The notes below the pieces were generated by a model. The model was given only the letters and a program-made list of their open reading frames with translations. It did no database searches and was not told where the DNA came from. DNA of 64,000 nucleotides from Bradysia coprophila (lineage: Eukaryota; Arthropoda; Insecta; Diptera; Sciaridae), in the NCBI RefSeq assembly GCF_014529535.1, contig NW_023503302.1:4822314-4886313 (forward strand), read 5' to 3'. The first letter of the stretch is position 1. Every line of letters begins with the position of its first letter. The position numbers and the translations under genes were made by a program. This document shows positions 12,583-26,200 of this stretch, piece after piece.

Positions 12583-13570
12583 TATTAAATATATTACTCG
12601 ACTGCCGACGCGTCGTCGTCTATCTTCCTTAACAAAAAGATAGCACTGTAATTTACCCGCAAAAACGTTCAACGATTTGTAAAATATTGCGAATACGTGC
12701 ACTTGCATCCAAATCCCATGCCACTACTCTTGACATAAAACGATAGAAAACGATAAATAAAATCTAAAATGTGGAAACTTGATAGTATCTCGGTGGCCTG
12801 GGTAGAGTGCAATTTAAAAACGTGGGTGCATGTTCGATTGTTCGTTTAATTATTAATTGAAAGCTGCCAAGCAACAAGTTACAAGTACATAAAACTACAA
12901 ACCAATACTTCATTAGTGCGAGACAACAAATTGAAATTGATACCGCGTTCACCAAGATATAGTTGTTTGTTGTCTGAAATATCGGGCGGAAAATGCTACA
13001 TTTTTCTGAATGAAATTTTTTTCTTCCATAAAACTTGATTTTGAACTTCCGAAACTAAAGCAATTTTAAAGGAAGTTTTTTGGGGAGGAAATGTGGCGTG
13101 ACACTTTATCTTTAAAGTTCGACGACACTACAGAATGTTTTGTTCAAAATGTGACAAATTAAAAATTAGAAATGCACCACCCAGCACATGAGCTCATTTT
13201 GTAATTGCATTTATGAATAGTTTTTCTTTTGAGATGCAACGCTCTTTATAAAGTTAAAGTGTCAGAAATGCTAAAAATGGTTTTAGAGTTTAGCTGCTGA
13301 AGTGTCGACAATTAATTTGGAAGAAACATTAACAACATCAACATTAAGTTTTCGGAAATGGGCGAAAATACTATAGCTGTAGCTACACTGTTTTGTCGGG
13401 TGGCTCAATGATACAAACATTTCAGAATTTGTATTACTTGCGGATCATTCATAAAATACGTAACACTGTCATCACAATTAAATGTTAACTCGGGAAATAC
13501 ACGGTCTGGAAATTTTGTAAAAACATTCAAAATTTGAAGTGAAAATTTTGTAATAGGAGGTCCAGGAGGA

Positions 13571-13624
13571 CTAGCGACTGTCACTGTTCTAGCGACTATA
13601 ACTATTCTAGCGAAAGTCACTGTT
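13571..13624. repeat. 18-bp unit in three tandem copies
   Basis: Three consecutive copies of a unit close to CTAGCGACTGTCACTGTT, starting at 13571, 13589 and 13607, with a few substitutions each. Confidence 0.8.
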
Positions 13625-14615
13625 TTTATGTTCGTTTAATGCTATGGTGAATAGCTACAATATTATGAAAATAATTTTTTTTCTTTAGACCTTGACATAG
13701 TGAGGAGATAATTTACCAATGACCCTTGAACCCTTACTCAATTAGGTCTACATTATGACACATCAAATTTTAATTTAGAATCGCAACTAGACGACAACAA
13801 CAAACGTTTTATTTTTTGTATAGAAACTGTGAAAAATGTAGCTCAGGCAATGAAAATTATTCGGATCGATGCTATTCTTCAGCACAAATTGAGCAAGAAT
13901 ACTTTTGGCGTATGGCTTTAGGAAGTGAAACGAAATTTGAAACACATTCAGAAATGACGAGAAGTTCATTTTTCAAGTAAATTTATGCCGAGTCACCAAA
14001 ACAGCTTAAATTTTGCGGGACTGGTAATGTAGTTTTGGTTGTATATAAATAAACCGCAATAAATTTTCCATATTTTTTTTCCTCTGTGGCTAAAAACAGT
14101 TAAGAATCGTCGAAGGCTTGTTGATCAAATTCAGGATTTGTTCATTGTTATTATATAAACTGCCTCGATTATATAGATGTGTATCCTTCGCGGAATGGAA
14201 ATAAATTTCGTAAATTGTTTATAAAATTGGAAATCGATACAAAATGAAAAAGAGTTAAATCGAGGGTTTAGGATTTAATTTGTCTATCCTTTCCAAAACC
14301 ACCAGCATTTTCTTTTTCATGGGCATCTCGACCACATACCGCAGTGGAAAATTCCTAATATAATTAATCGATTCCTATTACCATATTTCATGTTCCCACC
14401 CATTGGGTAATTTGTTTTTCCGTATGGATCAGGCGGGTATTGCTCGACGGCATTCGGTTAAAAATATTTTTATTTGCGCAATTCGGTAGCATAATTTGAC
14501 AATTTTCCATCAAATATCAAAAGGATAATTTCAACAAATCAGTCGAGATTTCTACTGTCGAGTATAAATTCACACGGTGACAACCGTTCAACAGTCCATT
14601 TTAATAATTCAAATA

Positions 14616-14790
14616 CAGTCGACTTCACTGAAATGTATACATTAATTTGCTTCAGGTCGAAGTTCTGGTTCATCTTCGTACGAATAAAATAGTTACACTC
14701 ACGCACGCGTATAAATTCGTGTTAGCAGTTTTGTTTGCAGACCAGCTGAAAAACAGCTGAAGCAAATTCATGTCTAAATTTCACTGACTG
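14616..14790. mobile_element. Family A MITE, diverged copy 2
   Basis: Shares the inner AATTTGCTTCAG inverted block and the outer CAGT...TGAAATTTA pattern with the element at 9934-10132. The right arm has CAGCTGAAGCAAATT. TA precedes the left end, but no clean right-hand TA is visible, so boundaries are approximate. Confidence 0.5.
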
Positions 14791-16325
14791 TGAATACGCA
14801 AGCTAAAAAACGACGACTTTTGACCCCTTCCTTCCTTGTGTTGTACTCTTCGCAAAAAACCTAAAGGCCTCTAAGGGCGGACCTAATTAATGTGTATATC
14901 AGTCAGCCCACACCGTAAAGAAACCAAATTGATGTTTGATGTTTCGAAAGGGTACCACAACGTGTCGTTAGCCAAATGTACTGCACTATAACTCCGTCAG
15001 CCTAGGTACTCGGTATATGAAGAGCTATTGTAACACTGGCTTAAAAATACTTGTCTTGTTTGGTGGAAACAAAAACGAAGAACTGAGCGCACTTTTTCCG
15101 ATTACCAAAAATTTTGCCAGTAAAATTCGCCGGGAATTTTTTCAATATTTGCTTTTTCATTTAAAACTTTTTTTTTGACTATAAATTGCTTCTCATTAGC
15201 ATCTTACAATGTTTTTCTTTCACCTGCCAACAACAGTTTGGATATCATCAATTTATTTTGTAAAACTTAAAAAAAAGTCTATCCTCAACATTACCAGTCT
15301 TCTTACTCAAAATGATGTGTAATCGAAAGAAGTGAACACAAATCTAAATTTGGTGGGTTATGCTTAACGTATGGATACGAACTATAACTTTTCATATGTA
15401 TACACAAAAGGATACCTCGTGAAACACTACCAGTGCCATTATATGTAACCATAAGAACATTGAAAAAGAATCGAGAAAAAGCTTGGCGAATAAAATGGCC
15501 TATGCCATTAATTTGGATTTATACTTCTTTTAGGACGGAACGAATTATTTAATGTATAGAATGGTCGAGAGAGTGGGGGCAGCGAAATAGCGAAGAAAGG
15601 CAGCATAAGAAGAAGAAGAGCATTCCCACATTCCCAGTATAACTATTTACAAGTCGCTCGGAATATGGGCAATTGTGAATAATATATCATTTTATGTAAT
15701 TTATGTAACACATAAATTGGTAGATTATATTACAACCGTTTCAGATAAGGCAAAACAAAAAAATCTAGAAATAAATCAGAAATTGTCACCGTAGTCCGAA
15801 TTAGGAAAATTATTTCGCTCAAAGACCTCAAATTATTTCATCTTTATATACATGGAAATTTAGCTCTCTCTACCCATTATACTTTTATCTTCTTTTGCGG
15901 TTTCCACTTTTCTCATGTTTCGTCTTGATAGATCCGATGAAAGAGCTGTATGTTATATGGGGTGCTCGTAGTTATAATTGACTGTATATTTGAATGGAGA
16001 TTTAGACATCATCGAATGAAAATGCAAAACGTAAAACATTTTGCAAAGCCACAAAATATGACACTTCCAGTGAAAGTTTCTGACTTTCTTTCATACACCA
16101 ACGTAGAGTAAACTGGGGAGTAGTGATTGATTTGACAAGGGACCTGTAATTCATTTGCTTTCAATTTCTATAGTGACACAACGTGGTAAACGTAAATCCG
16201 GCAGAAGCAGTCGAGACGAATGCACTCAAGGAAGGGGCGTAAATCCCTCTAAATTGGTTATGTATTCGTTTTATGTATTTTTATTAGGAAATGTTTCACA
16301 TCAACATCAAAAATGTACTAAGGGG

Positions 16326-16333
16326 GTCTTACG
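16326..16333. repeat. Left 8-bp target-site duplication of the hAT foldback
   Basis: GTCTTACG immediately before the element; the identical octamer follows it at 17344-17351. Confidence 0.9.
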
Positions 16334-17343
16334 CAGAGATGGGCCCGTAATATTACCGTGTAATATTACCCGGTAATATTACGTAAAATTACGTAATATT
16401 ACCCGAAGCTCGGTAATATTGGTAATTTAAAGCCTCGGTAATATTACGTAAGTTACGTAATATTACCAAAAATCAGTTAACATATTGTAAATTTTAATCA
16501 TTTTCAACAAAAATTACTCGTTTTTAGCAAATTCAAGTGTATTTAATAGTATAATTTTGTTTTAGTTAGGCCTAGTTCAGCCTAGTTAAACAACTTGTTC
16601 AAAAACAGTCGAGTAGTATACACATTTGAATGAGCTTCAACCGAAATTGATAATTAAAAGAGTGTGGATTTTTACGATTTCTTTCAGAGTTGTCATTGAA
16701 TGACGCCGTCGGCAACTCGGTCTTCTGTTACTTCATACGAACACGGGCTTAGATCGAAAACTGAAACTTGTTAGCAAACGAAATTTCATTTCAAATTTCG
16801 TATCCTAAAAGACCGAGTTTCCGGCACTGCCATCGTTGAATATTGTGGTAGCGACATACAATCTAGCGTGATAACGTAACACAATTGCTTCCAAGTCTTT
16901 CGACTCGTGTACCCCTTCTTCAACTAGCCGAATACGAGTTTGGTTATCAAACAAGTTGCTCAAAAACACACGAGTGAGTTTCCGAGTATCACAAAGTTGT
17001 TTCATAAGCAATCAATTATGTAGCAGTATCGAAGGTACTGGTTTACCGTGTGACACATGCGAAAGTTGAGTTTCACGTAAAATTCACGAAAAATGAACAG
17101 AAAATAGTCCACCGTATAAAGGATAATTTTCGCAAAGGACATATTGCTGAATAATATTCAACTTTCGCATGAGTCTGATAGTAAAATATCGAATTGTTAC
17201 AATTTTGTATTAGTAAATTACGTAATATTACCGAAACATCGGTAATATTGGTAATTTAAGATTTCGGTAATATTACCCAATGTTACGTAATATTACGTAA
17301 TATTACCGACAATAAATAAATTACCGGTAATTTCCCATCTCTG
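16334..17343. mobile_element. Non-autonomous hAT foldback element, 1010 bp
   Basis: Ends are CAGAGATGGG...CCCATCTCTG, a hAT-style terminus, bounded by a perfect 8-bp duplication GTCTTACG. Each subterminal region is an array of the palindrome GGTAATATTACG (left about 16344-16470, right about 17215-17310), with ten exact copies of TAATATTAC in total. The middle has a second imperfect inverted pair (CAACTCGGTCTT / AAGACCGAGTTT, near 16710 and 16810) and a direct repeat around CAAAAACA.CGAGT. The 16805-17011 minus frame has no transposase features. Confidence 0.92.
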
Positions 17344-17351
17344 GTCTTACG

Positions 17352-20300
17352 CAATTGCCATCACGACATGAAAGGGAAACGTGAAGGTTATAGCAGATTT
17401 AAAGAATTAAAAAACTGAATAGAATAACGTGACGGCTTCTTATGAATTTAGATGTCTCGTCAAACAGACAGTTCCTGCCAGATGAAAGAATAAAAGAGTT
17501 ATGGTCTTAGGTCGGCCCGGGGGACATAAAAGAGATTTTGTATTAGTTTGTATTATTCCGATTAGTTTGTGGTCTAAATGCAGGTGAGATATGAAGTGAA
17601 ATCCGCTTACAAATTGACAGAACGAAGCACGTTAGGTCGGTACATACGAAAAACTTGAATCTGTTTTCAGACTGTTAGTAGAATCTTGAAAGAAACAAAC
17701 GGAAAGTTTTATATGATGCTAGTTGAGCTACAACGTAACGTTTGCTCTAGCATCTCCAGCTCGACAGTCTCTAGGGGACGTTCATATGAAATGGCTCTCT
17801 AAATGTTTGTAATAATAACAATGGATAGACATATATGAAGAAACATCACTAAGGAAAACTGTTCAACCCTTTCGCTTATAAATTCACTCAAAGTGTACAC
17901 GTAAATGGCGATGGATAGTCGCTGGATGTTCGTTGTTGCTTTGTGGAATGTGGATGCGGTCTGGGTTGATGTAAGATTTTTTTTTAGATAATTCTTGAAG
18001 AGGGCAAATTATTCCTTACATATGCCTCTTAGTCAAGTGTGTCAACATAATGGCACTTGTAAAACTGTTTGATTGCAATATCTTGTTAATCAGGCGATGC
18101 CCTGTGTTCGATGCAGTTTTCTTAGGTAGTAGCTCCGTTTTATCAGGTTTACCTTATAAAGTTCCGCTAAAAACATTTTTTTTCTGTTTTGCTTTGAACT
18201 TTAATGATTTGATGTGAATGGCGATTTGATTCTTTGTCACGCCGCCATGCATAATTCACTATATATAAATTCTTGCTAATAAAATTTGCATTACCAACAT
18301 CATTTTTAATTAATGATGACAATGTGTTCTGTCTATTAAATTAGAACACCAGGCCAGTTTGTAATAAATAACAAAAACAGTAGCTATATCAATTCTGTGT
18401 ATCAGTGTCAATGGATGCAGTTTTCTTTATTGTTTTCGGTTCATAGTGCAGGGTTTGGGGTAAAGAACATATACACAAAAAGAGTAGAAGAAGTTCTCAT
18501 CAAGTGTGACACACCATGTTATGGGTAATGTTATGGAAAAAGTTTGACGAATACCAGAGCCAAAAAAAATCGACGAAAAAGTACAAAAAAGTACACGAAC
18601 AAATGCTTGAAAATTTGCAGGGTATTAATACACCTATTTTCGACCTTTCTCCCTACCTAAATTTACCTACGAGATCCTAACAACAGAAACCTAACAGACT
18701 GAATTTTCCACACGAACAATAAATGTTAAATTGAAAAACCAAAAATCGTTTTTCTACCTTCAAACATATTTTCAAAAGACTTTAAGTGCAGCGATGTTGC
18801 CTCAGTGAGAGATGCTCACTGAAACGCAAGCATAACTACAAATACTTTTATTCACTGCTTCATTCTTGACTGGTTGACTTATATATCGGGAACCTGATTC
18901 CTCCTGGAAGGCAGTGTGAAAGATTCTTTTGAAAAAAAGCCTACTGAAATCGGGTCTATTTTTAGAGAAATTATTTTTATATGCCTAGACGAGGCTTGAC
19001 CCCTAAAGTACAAAACCACATCAAAAAAAAAATCCGGCCATTGTGTCGTCAGTGGGAGTTCAACGAAAGAAGAAAAGTGCAATTTTCTTACCTGTTTTTC
19101 TCCCACGGCTGGCGAGGGACATGGTCGACTATGGTATCATTGGATAGCTGAGCTCATGTAGCTACGGGCCAACATGGGTTGTGTGGGTTGTCGATGTCAT
19201 CTACAGTGAGCAACATCACTTTGAAAAATTACGATTTCAGACTAAAATGGGTGAACTTTAGGGAGTGTTGTAGCTCTTCTAAAACGTATTTCGACATAAA
19301 TAAAACGTCTGTCCATACTGTACTGTGTGTCAGCCTTCTAATGACAGTATTTCAAATACTCTTATACACTTAAATTACATCCTAGCTGAACTGGTTGAAG
19401 TATACGGTACCTGATTCATACTGAATAGTGTACGAATGTACTGATTCTTCAAATTTTTTCGCTCGGCATACAATATAGTGTCATGGTTGCACGAGTTTGA
19501 ATGTGTGAATGTTCGTAAAACGAGTGAAGTGAAGAGGAGCGAGTGTAATGATCAGTGGCGCTTCTTCATAGAGACCAATTGGACCATGGTCCAGGGCGCT
19601 GGTAAAATGGGGCGCTGGAATATGCGAACAAAAATTTCATACTTTGCATGAAAATTCATGGGATGTTGCCTCAAAGGAAAAAAAAGTCCGCTGCGCGGCC
19701 TTCCTATCATAACCCTGACATCTTTCGAATACAGTATGAGGAAATTACGCAGACCGCTCAAGTCTTTATCGTCATCCCGTCAGTGTAGAAATTGATAGTT
19801 TACTTTATTGATTTAGATCATATCTCTAAACGAGGAATTGAAGGAAATACTAGAAGTTGAAAAGTTACAAGGAATTGACTGGAAATACGAGAAATTTGAC
19901 GTAAATGAAAGGAAATACGGATAAGTATGACAAACGAAAGAACTAAGCGAATGAAAAAAAAAACTTGATCTTCTCACTCGCTGCAGGTTTCCGGTCCTAG
20001 CTATTCGCTTTGTAAAATACAGCTCACTCACTGATTGATCCTTTCATTTACTTTCAATTTCTCGTATTACCAGTCAATTCTTGTAACTTCAATTTCTAGT
20101 ATTTACTTCAATTCTTATTATTTACCGGATACTTCGGCAGCTACGACACATTTCGACGGTTTTTGTTCGTTTTCTTTAAATTTGGAGGAAATCTTAGAAA
20201 ATTATCGGAATAAAGAAAAGGAAAGAAAAATTTTAGAAAATTGTTTCTAAAAAGTAGACAATGAATTGGATAGTAACAGAAAATATCGTGGAATTCTTAG

Positions 20301-20388
20301 AAATTATTAGGAATTATAGGAAATAATAGGAATCAAAGTGCAAATCCGCCAAAACGGAATGTACTTTTCTCCTCGTCTCTGGTTCAAT
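17352..20388. other. Non-coding interval; possible hAT end fragment
   Basis: No gene recognised. At about 19553 the sequence CAGTGGCGCTTC, followed by GGGCGCTGG blocks, resembles a terminus of insect hAT-type elements; a similar CAGTGGCG start occurs near 43004. No matching right end was found, so this is only suggestive. Confidence 0.35.
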
Positions 20389-20390
20389 TT

Positions 20391-20546
20391 ACAGTCGGAG
20401 AAACATAGATTTCGGGATTTTAAGAGGCATCATCGTTTTCATCGTTTTTCTGTATTCTCTCATTTCGCATGTAATTTCAAATGGCAATTGAGAGAATTAC
20501 AGAAACGATGGTATCTCTAAAAATCCCGAAATCTATATTTCGACTG
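20391..20546. mobile_element. TA-flanked MITE, about 155 bp
   Basis: Inverted repeats CAGTCGGAGAAACATAGATT on the left and, reversed, CAGTCGAAATATAGATTTCG on the right. Both are followed by TTTCGGGATTTT and AGAGATACCATCG-like blocks. Flanked by TA. A mariner-type MITE without coding capacity. Confidence 0.7.
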
Positions 20547-20548
20547 TA

Positions 20549-22300
20549 ACGGATTTTTTTTATTTTCGAGCTTAACCGCAGAATAATGTGAATGGATTAA
20601 GGGACTGGCAGTTTTTGAACCTTAATACTTTTGATTGTACCTTTCCACCAGAATCCTTTTTCAAAAATGTAGACCAATGACGACCGCAATTACGACCACG
20701 AGTTTGTTAGCTTTCAACAGAGAATAGATTTGGCTGTAGCAGTTTGAACAGCTCTGAGGAAACTGAGCAGTTTATGGAAATTTCGTTAAATTTTTCTGCT
20801 CACTTTTCTTGGAGTTGGTCATTGACCAGTGGTTAAACGAATACAACGAAAACTAAGTTTTATTTAAAGCTTACAAAAAACCGGAAAAAGCCAAGTAGGT
20901 TCACAGAAATTAAAGAAAAAAAAATCTCAGAGATAGTGGCTGTCTCTCGTAACTTTATAATCGATATGATCGATGACTTAAATTTAATTACAATTTTCAA
21001 ACAAAACATTCCTTTCGAAATTTACGTATAAGAATCGGTAAGGACTCACTCTTCTTTTACTTCCGCTACTTTCAAGCTTGTGACACCAACAAAGTGCACA
21101 ACTCTGCAAAAAGTTTCCTTAATTAAGAGAAACTTCAATTTTTAACTTGTAGTAGCAGCACCTTCAAGATTAAAAATGTATGAATAAGAGGAACCTGGTG
21201 TGTTGTATACAAAGTATACGTATACGTACGTATACGTACAACGAACACACTGTATGGTGCGGTATAAATGTGTTTTGTTGTGTGGAAAATATGTAATTAA
21301 AGAAATGTGCTGTAGTGCCATAACGTTATGAAGGTTAACGTTAAAATTACATTTGAAGTAACACATTTTTTAAATCGGCGAATTTCGGTGTATATTAAAT
21401 GCAGCTGAGCTCATAGATCTCTAGATGTATGGTGAAAAAGCTTAGTCGCACTCCGATATATACCTTCATAAATAACAAAATAATGGTAGAGGGAGATAGA
21501 GAGATGTAATCAGCGTAAGATCTCTAAAGAATTTGTTAATTCAATTTTACGCTTGTTAGTTTCCTCATTACATTATGGCATAGACTAGTAGTTTTATTAA
21601 GCATCATTCCATAACTTCAATGGTATACAGTATACTATAATATGGTTGTTCTAAACACGCGTTTTTAGAACAGCCCCGAAGGGAATTAAAACTTTCATTA
21701 TGATTTATATATACACATAGTAACACATAACGTTTTATAATGTAAAAAGCGCCAGAGATGTACGTACAATGTATACGTTTCCTCTCTTTCGGCTAAATGC
21801 GAAATTTTATTCGATTACATGCAGATAATAATTATTATCAATATTTATATGAGATTCGGGTTTAATGAATTGCATGGGAATTAGCTTGAACGACATCATG
21901 AAATTAACTTTGTCAATTAGTATAGAACTGAAATCTGTAAACTTTTAACTCCTTTTCGGATGAAAACTTTATTTTTCGGTAAATGAAGAAATAAAAACTA
22001 AATACTTAGCGAACCGAGAGATTATTTTTTAGCATTGATGATGTCATTAGTTCTACTCATTTTGAGTAGTAGTTCTGTCAATAATATGTAGCGGATTAAC
22101 TGAATCATATAGGGTAAAACAACTAAATACGAGCTCATACTGCTAATATTTGGTTCAAAGTTGGAAAAAAGCAATTTTTGTTGAATAAAGTTAGCCGCAG
22201 AGCAAAAGTACACATAGATGTACTTTTGTTTGGTATTCCAATTTGACGGAAATATACGACTATTTCCGACAAATTGAAAATCGGAAGTGGGTTCGAATTT
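20549..22300. other. Non-coding interval
   Basis: AT-rich. Contains interlocked GTATAC/GTAC palindromes at about 21210-21241 and a 32-nt hairpin GGTTGTTCTAAACACG.. at 21644-21675. No secure gene; the 22022-22360 minus frame is discussed under rejected items. Confidence 0.4.
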
Positions 22301-23237
22301 CCCGAGCGAAAAAAATGACAGAAAAAGTATTAAAACGTATATGAGAATTTCCTTACACATACTGCAGGGTATACATACCCTTTTTTCGACTTAAGCCCAT
22401 ACAAAATACGTATATGGCAGTATATGAAATTTCAGTATATCACCATATATGTTTTTATACGTGATCAGTATACCAGCATATACGTTTATATCCGTAATCA
22501 GTATATCTCCATACACTTTCTAATACGTAATTTCTTCTAATCATTTCTTTTGTAATAAAATTCTTATTTAATTTTATTATATTTTTGAAGAAATGAAATA
22601 CGTTTCAAGGAAATGAGTGTACGTGTACAGTCTTGATTCAGCTTTTAATTCATCATATATATCGTTAGTTGACTCGCCCGAAAGATCTTACCTCATCAAG
22701 GGTTCCTCTTTAATAAACCAACGCAACACGCTTCAAACAAATTCTACCTTTCAGTGTCATATTACTTGCTAATTCCTAAGACCTAACAAGATACAGAAGA
22801 TGCGAGAGAAACAATACACAGAGACATAACGAGAAAACATCCTACACAGACACCTAACGAGAAATGAGCCTACATCGAGACCTAACTAGAGAAATCAACA
22901 ATAATGTGAAAGCGATAAGTAGAATTTGTTTCATGAATTTACTAATGATTCAATTTAAAATGTTAAGGTGAATATTGCTCTTACCTCGTAAAATTCATGT
23001 AACAGATATGTTGCCCCGACAAAAGCTCATCATAGACTGATTGTTACATTAGTAAGTACTCAAACGTATTTGATTAAATACTGGTCACAGTATAAAACCG
23101 TATATGTTTAAATACTGATAGCAGTATCTAAACGTATATATCATATGCTGAATGCTACCAGTATATCAACATATCCTTACTTATACTGAAAAAATACGTA
23201 TATGCTTATACGTTTTGAGTCATTTTTTTCGCTCGGG
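22301..23237. mobile_element. DNA transposon with 19-bp TIRs and subterminal repeats, 937 bp
   Basis: Perfect 19-bp inverted termini CCCGAGCGAAAAAAATGAC. Both subterminal zones (about 22380-22530 and 23050-23215) carry repeated ACGTATAT / CAGTATATCA motifs in opposite orientations. The central part is AT-rich and non-coding. No clear target duplication (flanks GAATTT and CCTTTA). Superfamily not assigned. Confidence 0.75.
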
Positions 23238-26200
23238 CCTTTAGGTTGCTCTCTTACTCTATCCCGCTTGGCGCGAGATTCCCCTCTGCACTAGATAAAC
23301 TTAGGAATTTCGGAAAACGCATTGGCACGAGATTTCTAGGAAACGAACGATTGAAATTCTACTGTTCAGTTTTAGTATCAGACCACTAAAAAATGTATTC
23401 ACTTGCTTAAAACGACGTCTGAGAAAAAAGTCAAACATCATTGCCCTTTGGATCGAATTAATCAATGTAGTCTCAACTGTAACAAATTGCTACAATTCAA
23501 AACATGCTCATTCAAGCTTTCATTATCTGACCTATTTATCACTAATTAATTCTGACTTTAATTAACTTAATGACAGATTCAATTACACAGACAGATGACA
23601 AACTAATTCTAAAGAAACACTTCGATTTCAGTCTTATCATAAATCGAGATGAGTAATGTTGGTGTAAGAAAATTTCTTAGAAATATACATCAGAACGGGG
23701 TTATATACCAACCATACAGAAGAGTAGTTTTATGGCCTTTATCTCGTCTTAATTAATAACAAATTTCAAACTTTGAAGGTACGGTACACCCATAAAAGCA
23801 GTGAACATATTTGTACAGACACTGACCAGACAGATAAGGCTACATTCTATTTACGAAAATAACTTCTCTTGTTTCTCTAACCTTTGTTTTTAAAAACACA
23901 TTTTCATGAAGGCATCATGGACATTATTTGATTCGTCATTGTTGATGTGCACGAATGCGAAACGGAAGATGTGTTATACTCAAGAGATGACCAGATGTCG
24001 CTTTTCTGAATGGAAATGTTTTCACCGTCGTCAGTTATGAAACCTTTGCCGTCGATGCATAGAGTTTGAAAGATAAAACATTTTAAAGTCTACGTACGAT
24101 TCACAGTCTCGATCGAGTTGGTAGATTGTGTCTTTTTCCGTTTTCTAAACAGAGCTAGTCATGAGCGATGTCTTTTCTCTAATTTCAAGATGAAATTGTA
24201 TTGATGTTCCTGTAATTCACCTTGCTTTGTTCTACAACATAAAGTTTCAATGCGGTCTATCGATTCCTAAGACCAAGTTGGGAGTTTTATTGATTTCTAC
24301 AACAATGCAGTTTGTAGAAGTGTCAATCCATGAACATAGGTATTGTTCTTTTTGTCTTTGACTTAGTTTTTTTTTTAGATCAGAGACAAAGCTTTATGTT
24401 TTTTGTATGCATTTGTCGAACCATACGGTTCCTTTCATTTTTCAATGTCCCTTCGCTTTATTTTGTGTTACGATTAAAATTTTGTGTCGTTGTTTGTGTG
24501 ATATATTTCCGAATTTTCGTTCTTCATGTGTGCCAATCTACACTATAAATTATATCGATGGCCGAACCTTAGGTCAAAAACCCAGTAAACACTATAGGTA
24601 CTGCTTGTATGCACAAATTACACAGTTACACAATTGCAGGCAATTAGTATAACGTCCCTTCTTGATTTTCCGTAGCCTTCCCAGCTAATTGACGATTTCA
24701 CGCGTTTTATGAAACTTTTTTTCGTTCTTTATTGGATTTTTGTCATTCTTAAAGAAATTAGATGTCAGTTCCTAACACTTCATCATTCCTTATTTTTCCA
24801 ACAACTTCTGAGTCCTGGAAATGTTAAAAGTCAGAGAATATGTCGGAATCCCACAACTAAGCTAAAAAAGATCTTAAAATGTTTTGCACTTCTGGAATTC
24901 CACCTGCGTCACTAAAATCCGAAATATTTTGATGATCCCTGAAGGAGTTCAGATTTCTAGGACAGTATCGAGAACTCAGACCCATAAGGAATGATGATTG
25001 ATGAAGTGTTAGGAACTAACCTCTAATTACATCAAGAATGTCATAAATGCATATATCGAAATGATTTTTCTGTGTCTAAACATCTAGTAATTAACATTAA
25101 ACCATTTCGGCACCTGCATTTCATATAGCTATTTTAGATCGGTCATTTTCACGTGTAAAAATATTTGCATCCTTTTCCTTTTCCTTTTTGTGTTGTTACA
25201 ACTAAGTTTTATGGCATCCTGTACCCTGGTGGAACTGAAGTTAGTCTGTTTGGTGGAAAACATTTTAAAAACAATTATCCGATACAGAAATACACGCTTG
25301 ATTGCTCGTCATAATAAAAAACATTTCAAAAACTTCGCATAAATTTCGAGATAAATTTGCAACAGTTCACGTAAAACAAGAATTGATTTACATGAGTAGC
25401 ATAAATTTTCATCAGTTCACAACAACGTTAACAACGTTAGTTGCTAGGTAAACGAAATAGAGAGAGAGAGAGAACGAGACAGATAATTTATTTTCTATTT
25501 TATTTTTTAATGCAAGTTCCGGATGCTTTGCTTATATAAATTCCCTGATGAACATGAGTGGAACATTTATTATGATATACCCATATCCATAATGAACTCG
25601 ATCATATTACAATATACCATCGTCATTCTGGGCAATGTGGGTACTCATTCATACAGAACGATAACTTAAGAAAATTGCGTTCCACACATTTCGATTCTCT
25701 TTTTTACTACTACGAATGCGAATTCGAATTATCCAATCATTTCCGTGTAATTCACATGTTATTGTATGTACAACAAATTTATTTCCTGTTTGTTTCGTGT
25801 CCGCTATCGAGAAAGTTCTTTAATGGTAATTTATGACATTGAGTGCAAAATGCTTTATGCTTACTTCGTTCACGAGGACGCACGACGAGTGTTATAAAGA
25901 GTTGTCAAATGTTGTTTCTTCTACTTAGTGACGAAAAGTAAAACTTTTACCTTCATTGAGAAAAACGTTTTATGCAACTCAGTGATAAACTCTACGGCCT
26001 CAAGTAACAATCTATGCATCTAGTGCCTCCAAATCATTTATTACTCGGTGACATAATAGTTATTATTTATGACATCGAGTGCAAAGTGTTTTATTAGGCA
26101 CCATCGATATAATATACTGTAGATAAGAAGACACGGAGAACGAAATTTCGGAAGTATATCACACAAAAAATACTAATCACAACACAAAACGAAGTAAAAA

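Larger units (their letters stand above)
12585..16325. other. Non-coding interval
   Basis: AT-rich without a recognisable gene. It includes an 18-bp triplication at 13571-13624 and a diverged family-A MITE at 14616-14790, both listed separately. Confidence 0.4.

Noticed and set aside
16346..17308. Repeated TAATATTAC, identical to the nonanucleotide of some Rep-type replication origins
   Set aside because: The words are part of longer palindromic subterminal repeats in a hAT element with an 8-bp duplication. No Rep gene or associated stem-loop arrangement is present.
22285..22306. GGGTTCGAATTTCCC, resembling a tRNA B box
   Set aside because: No A box, acceptor stem or cloverleaf can be formed around it, and it straddles the end of a transposon.
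22022..22360. 112-codon minus frame rich in hydrophobic residues, vaguely like a chemoreceptor segment
   Set aside because: Its first ~20 codons come from the terminus of the transposon at 22301, no flanking exons with splice sites were found, and no family motif is present.
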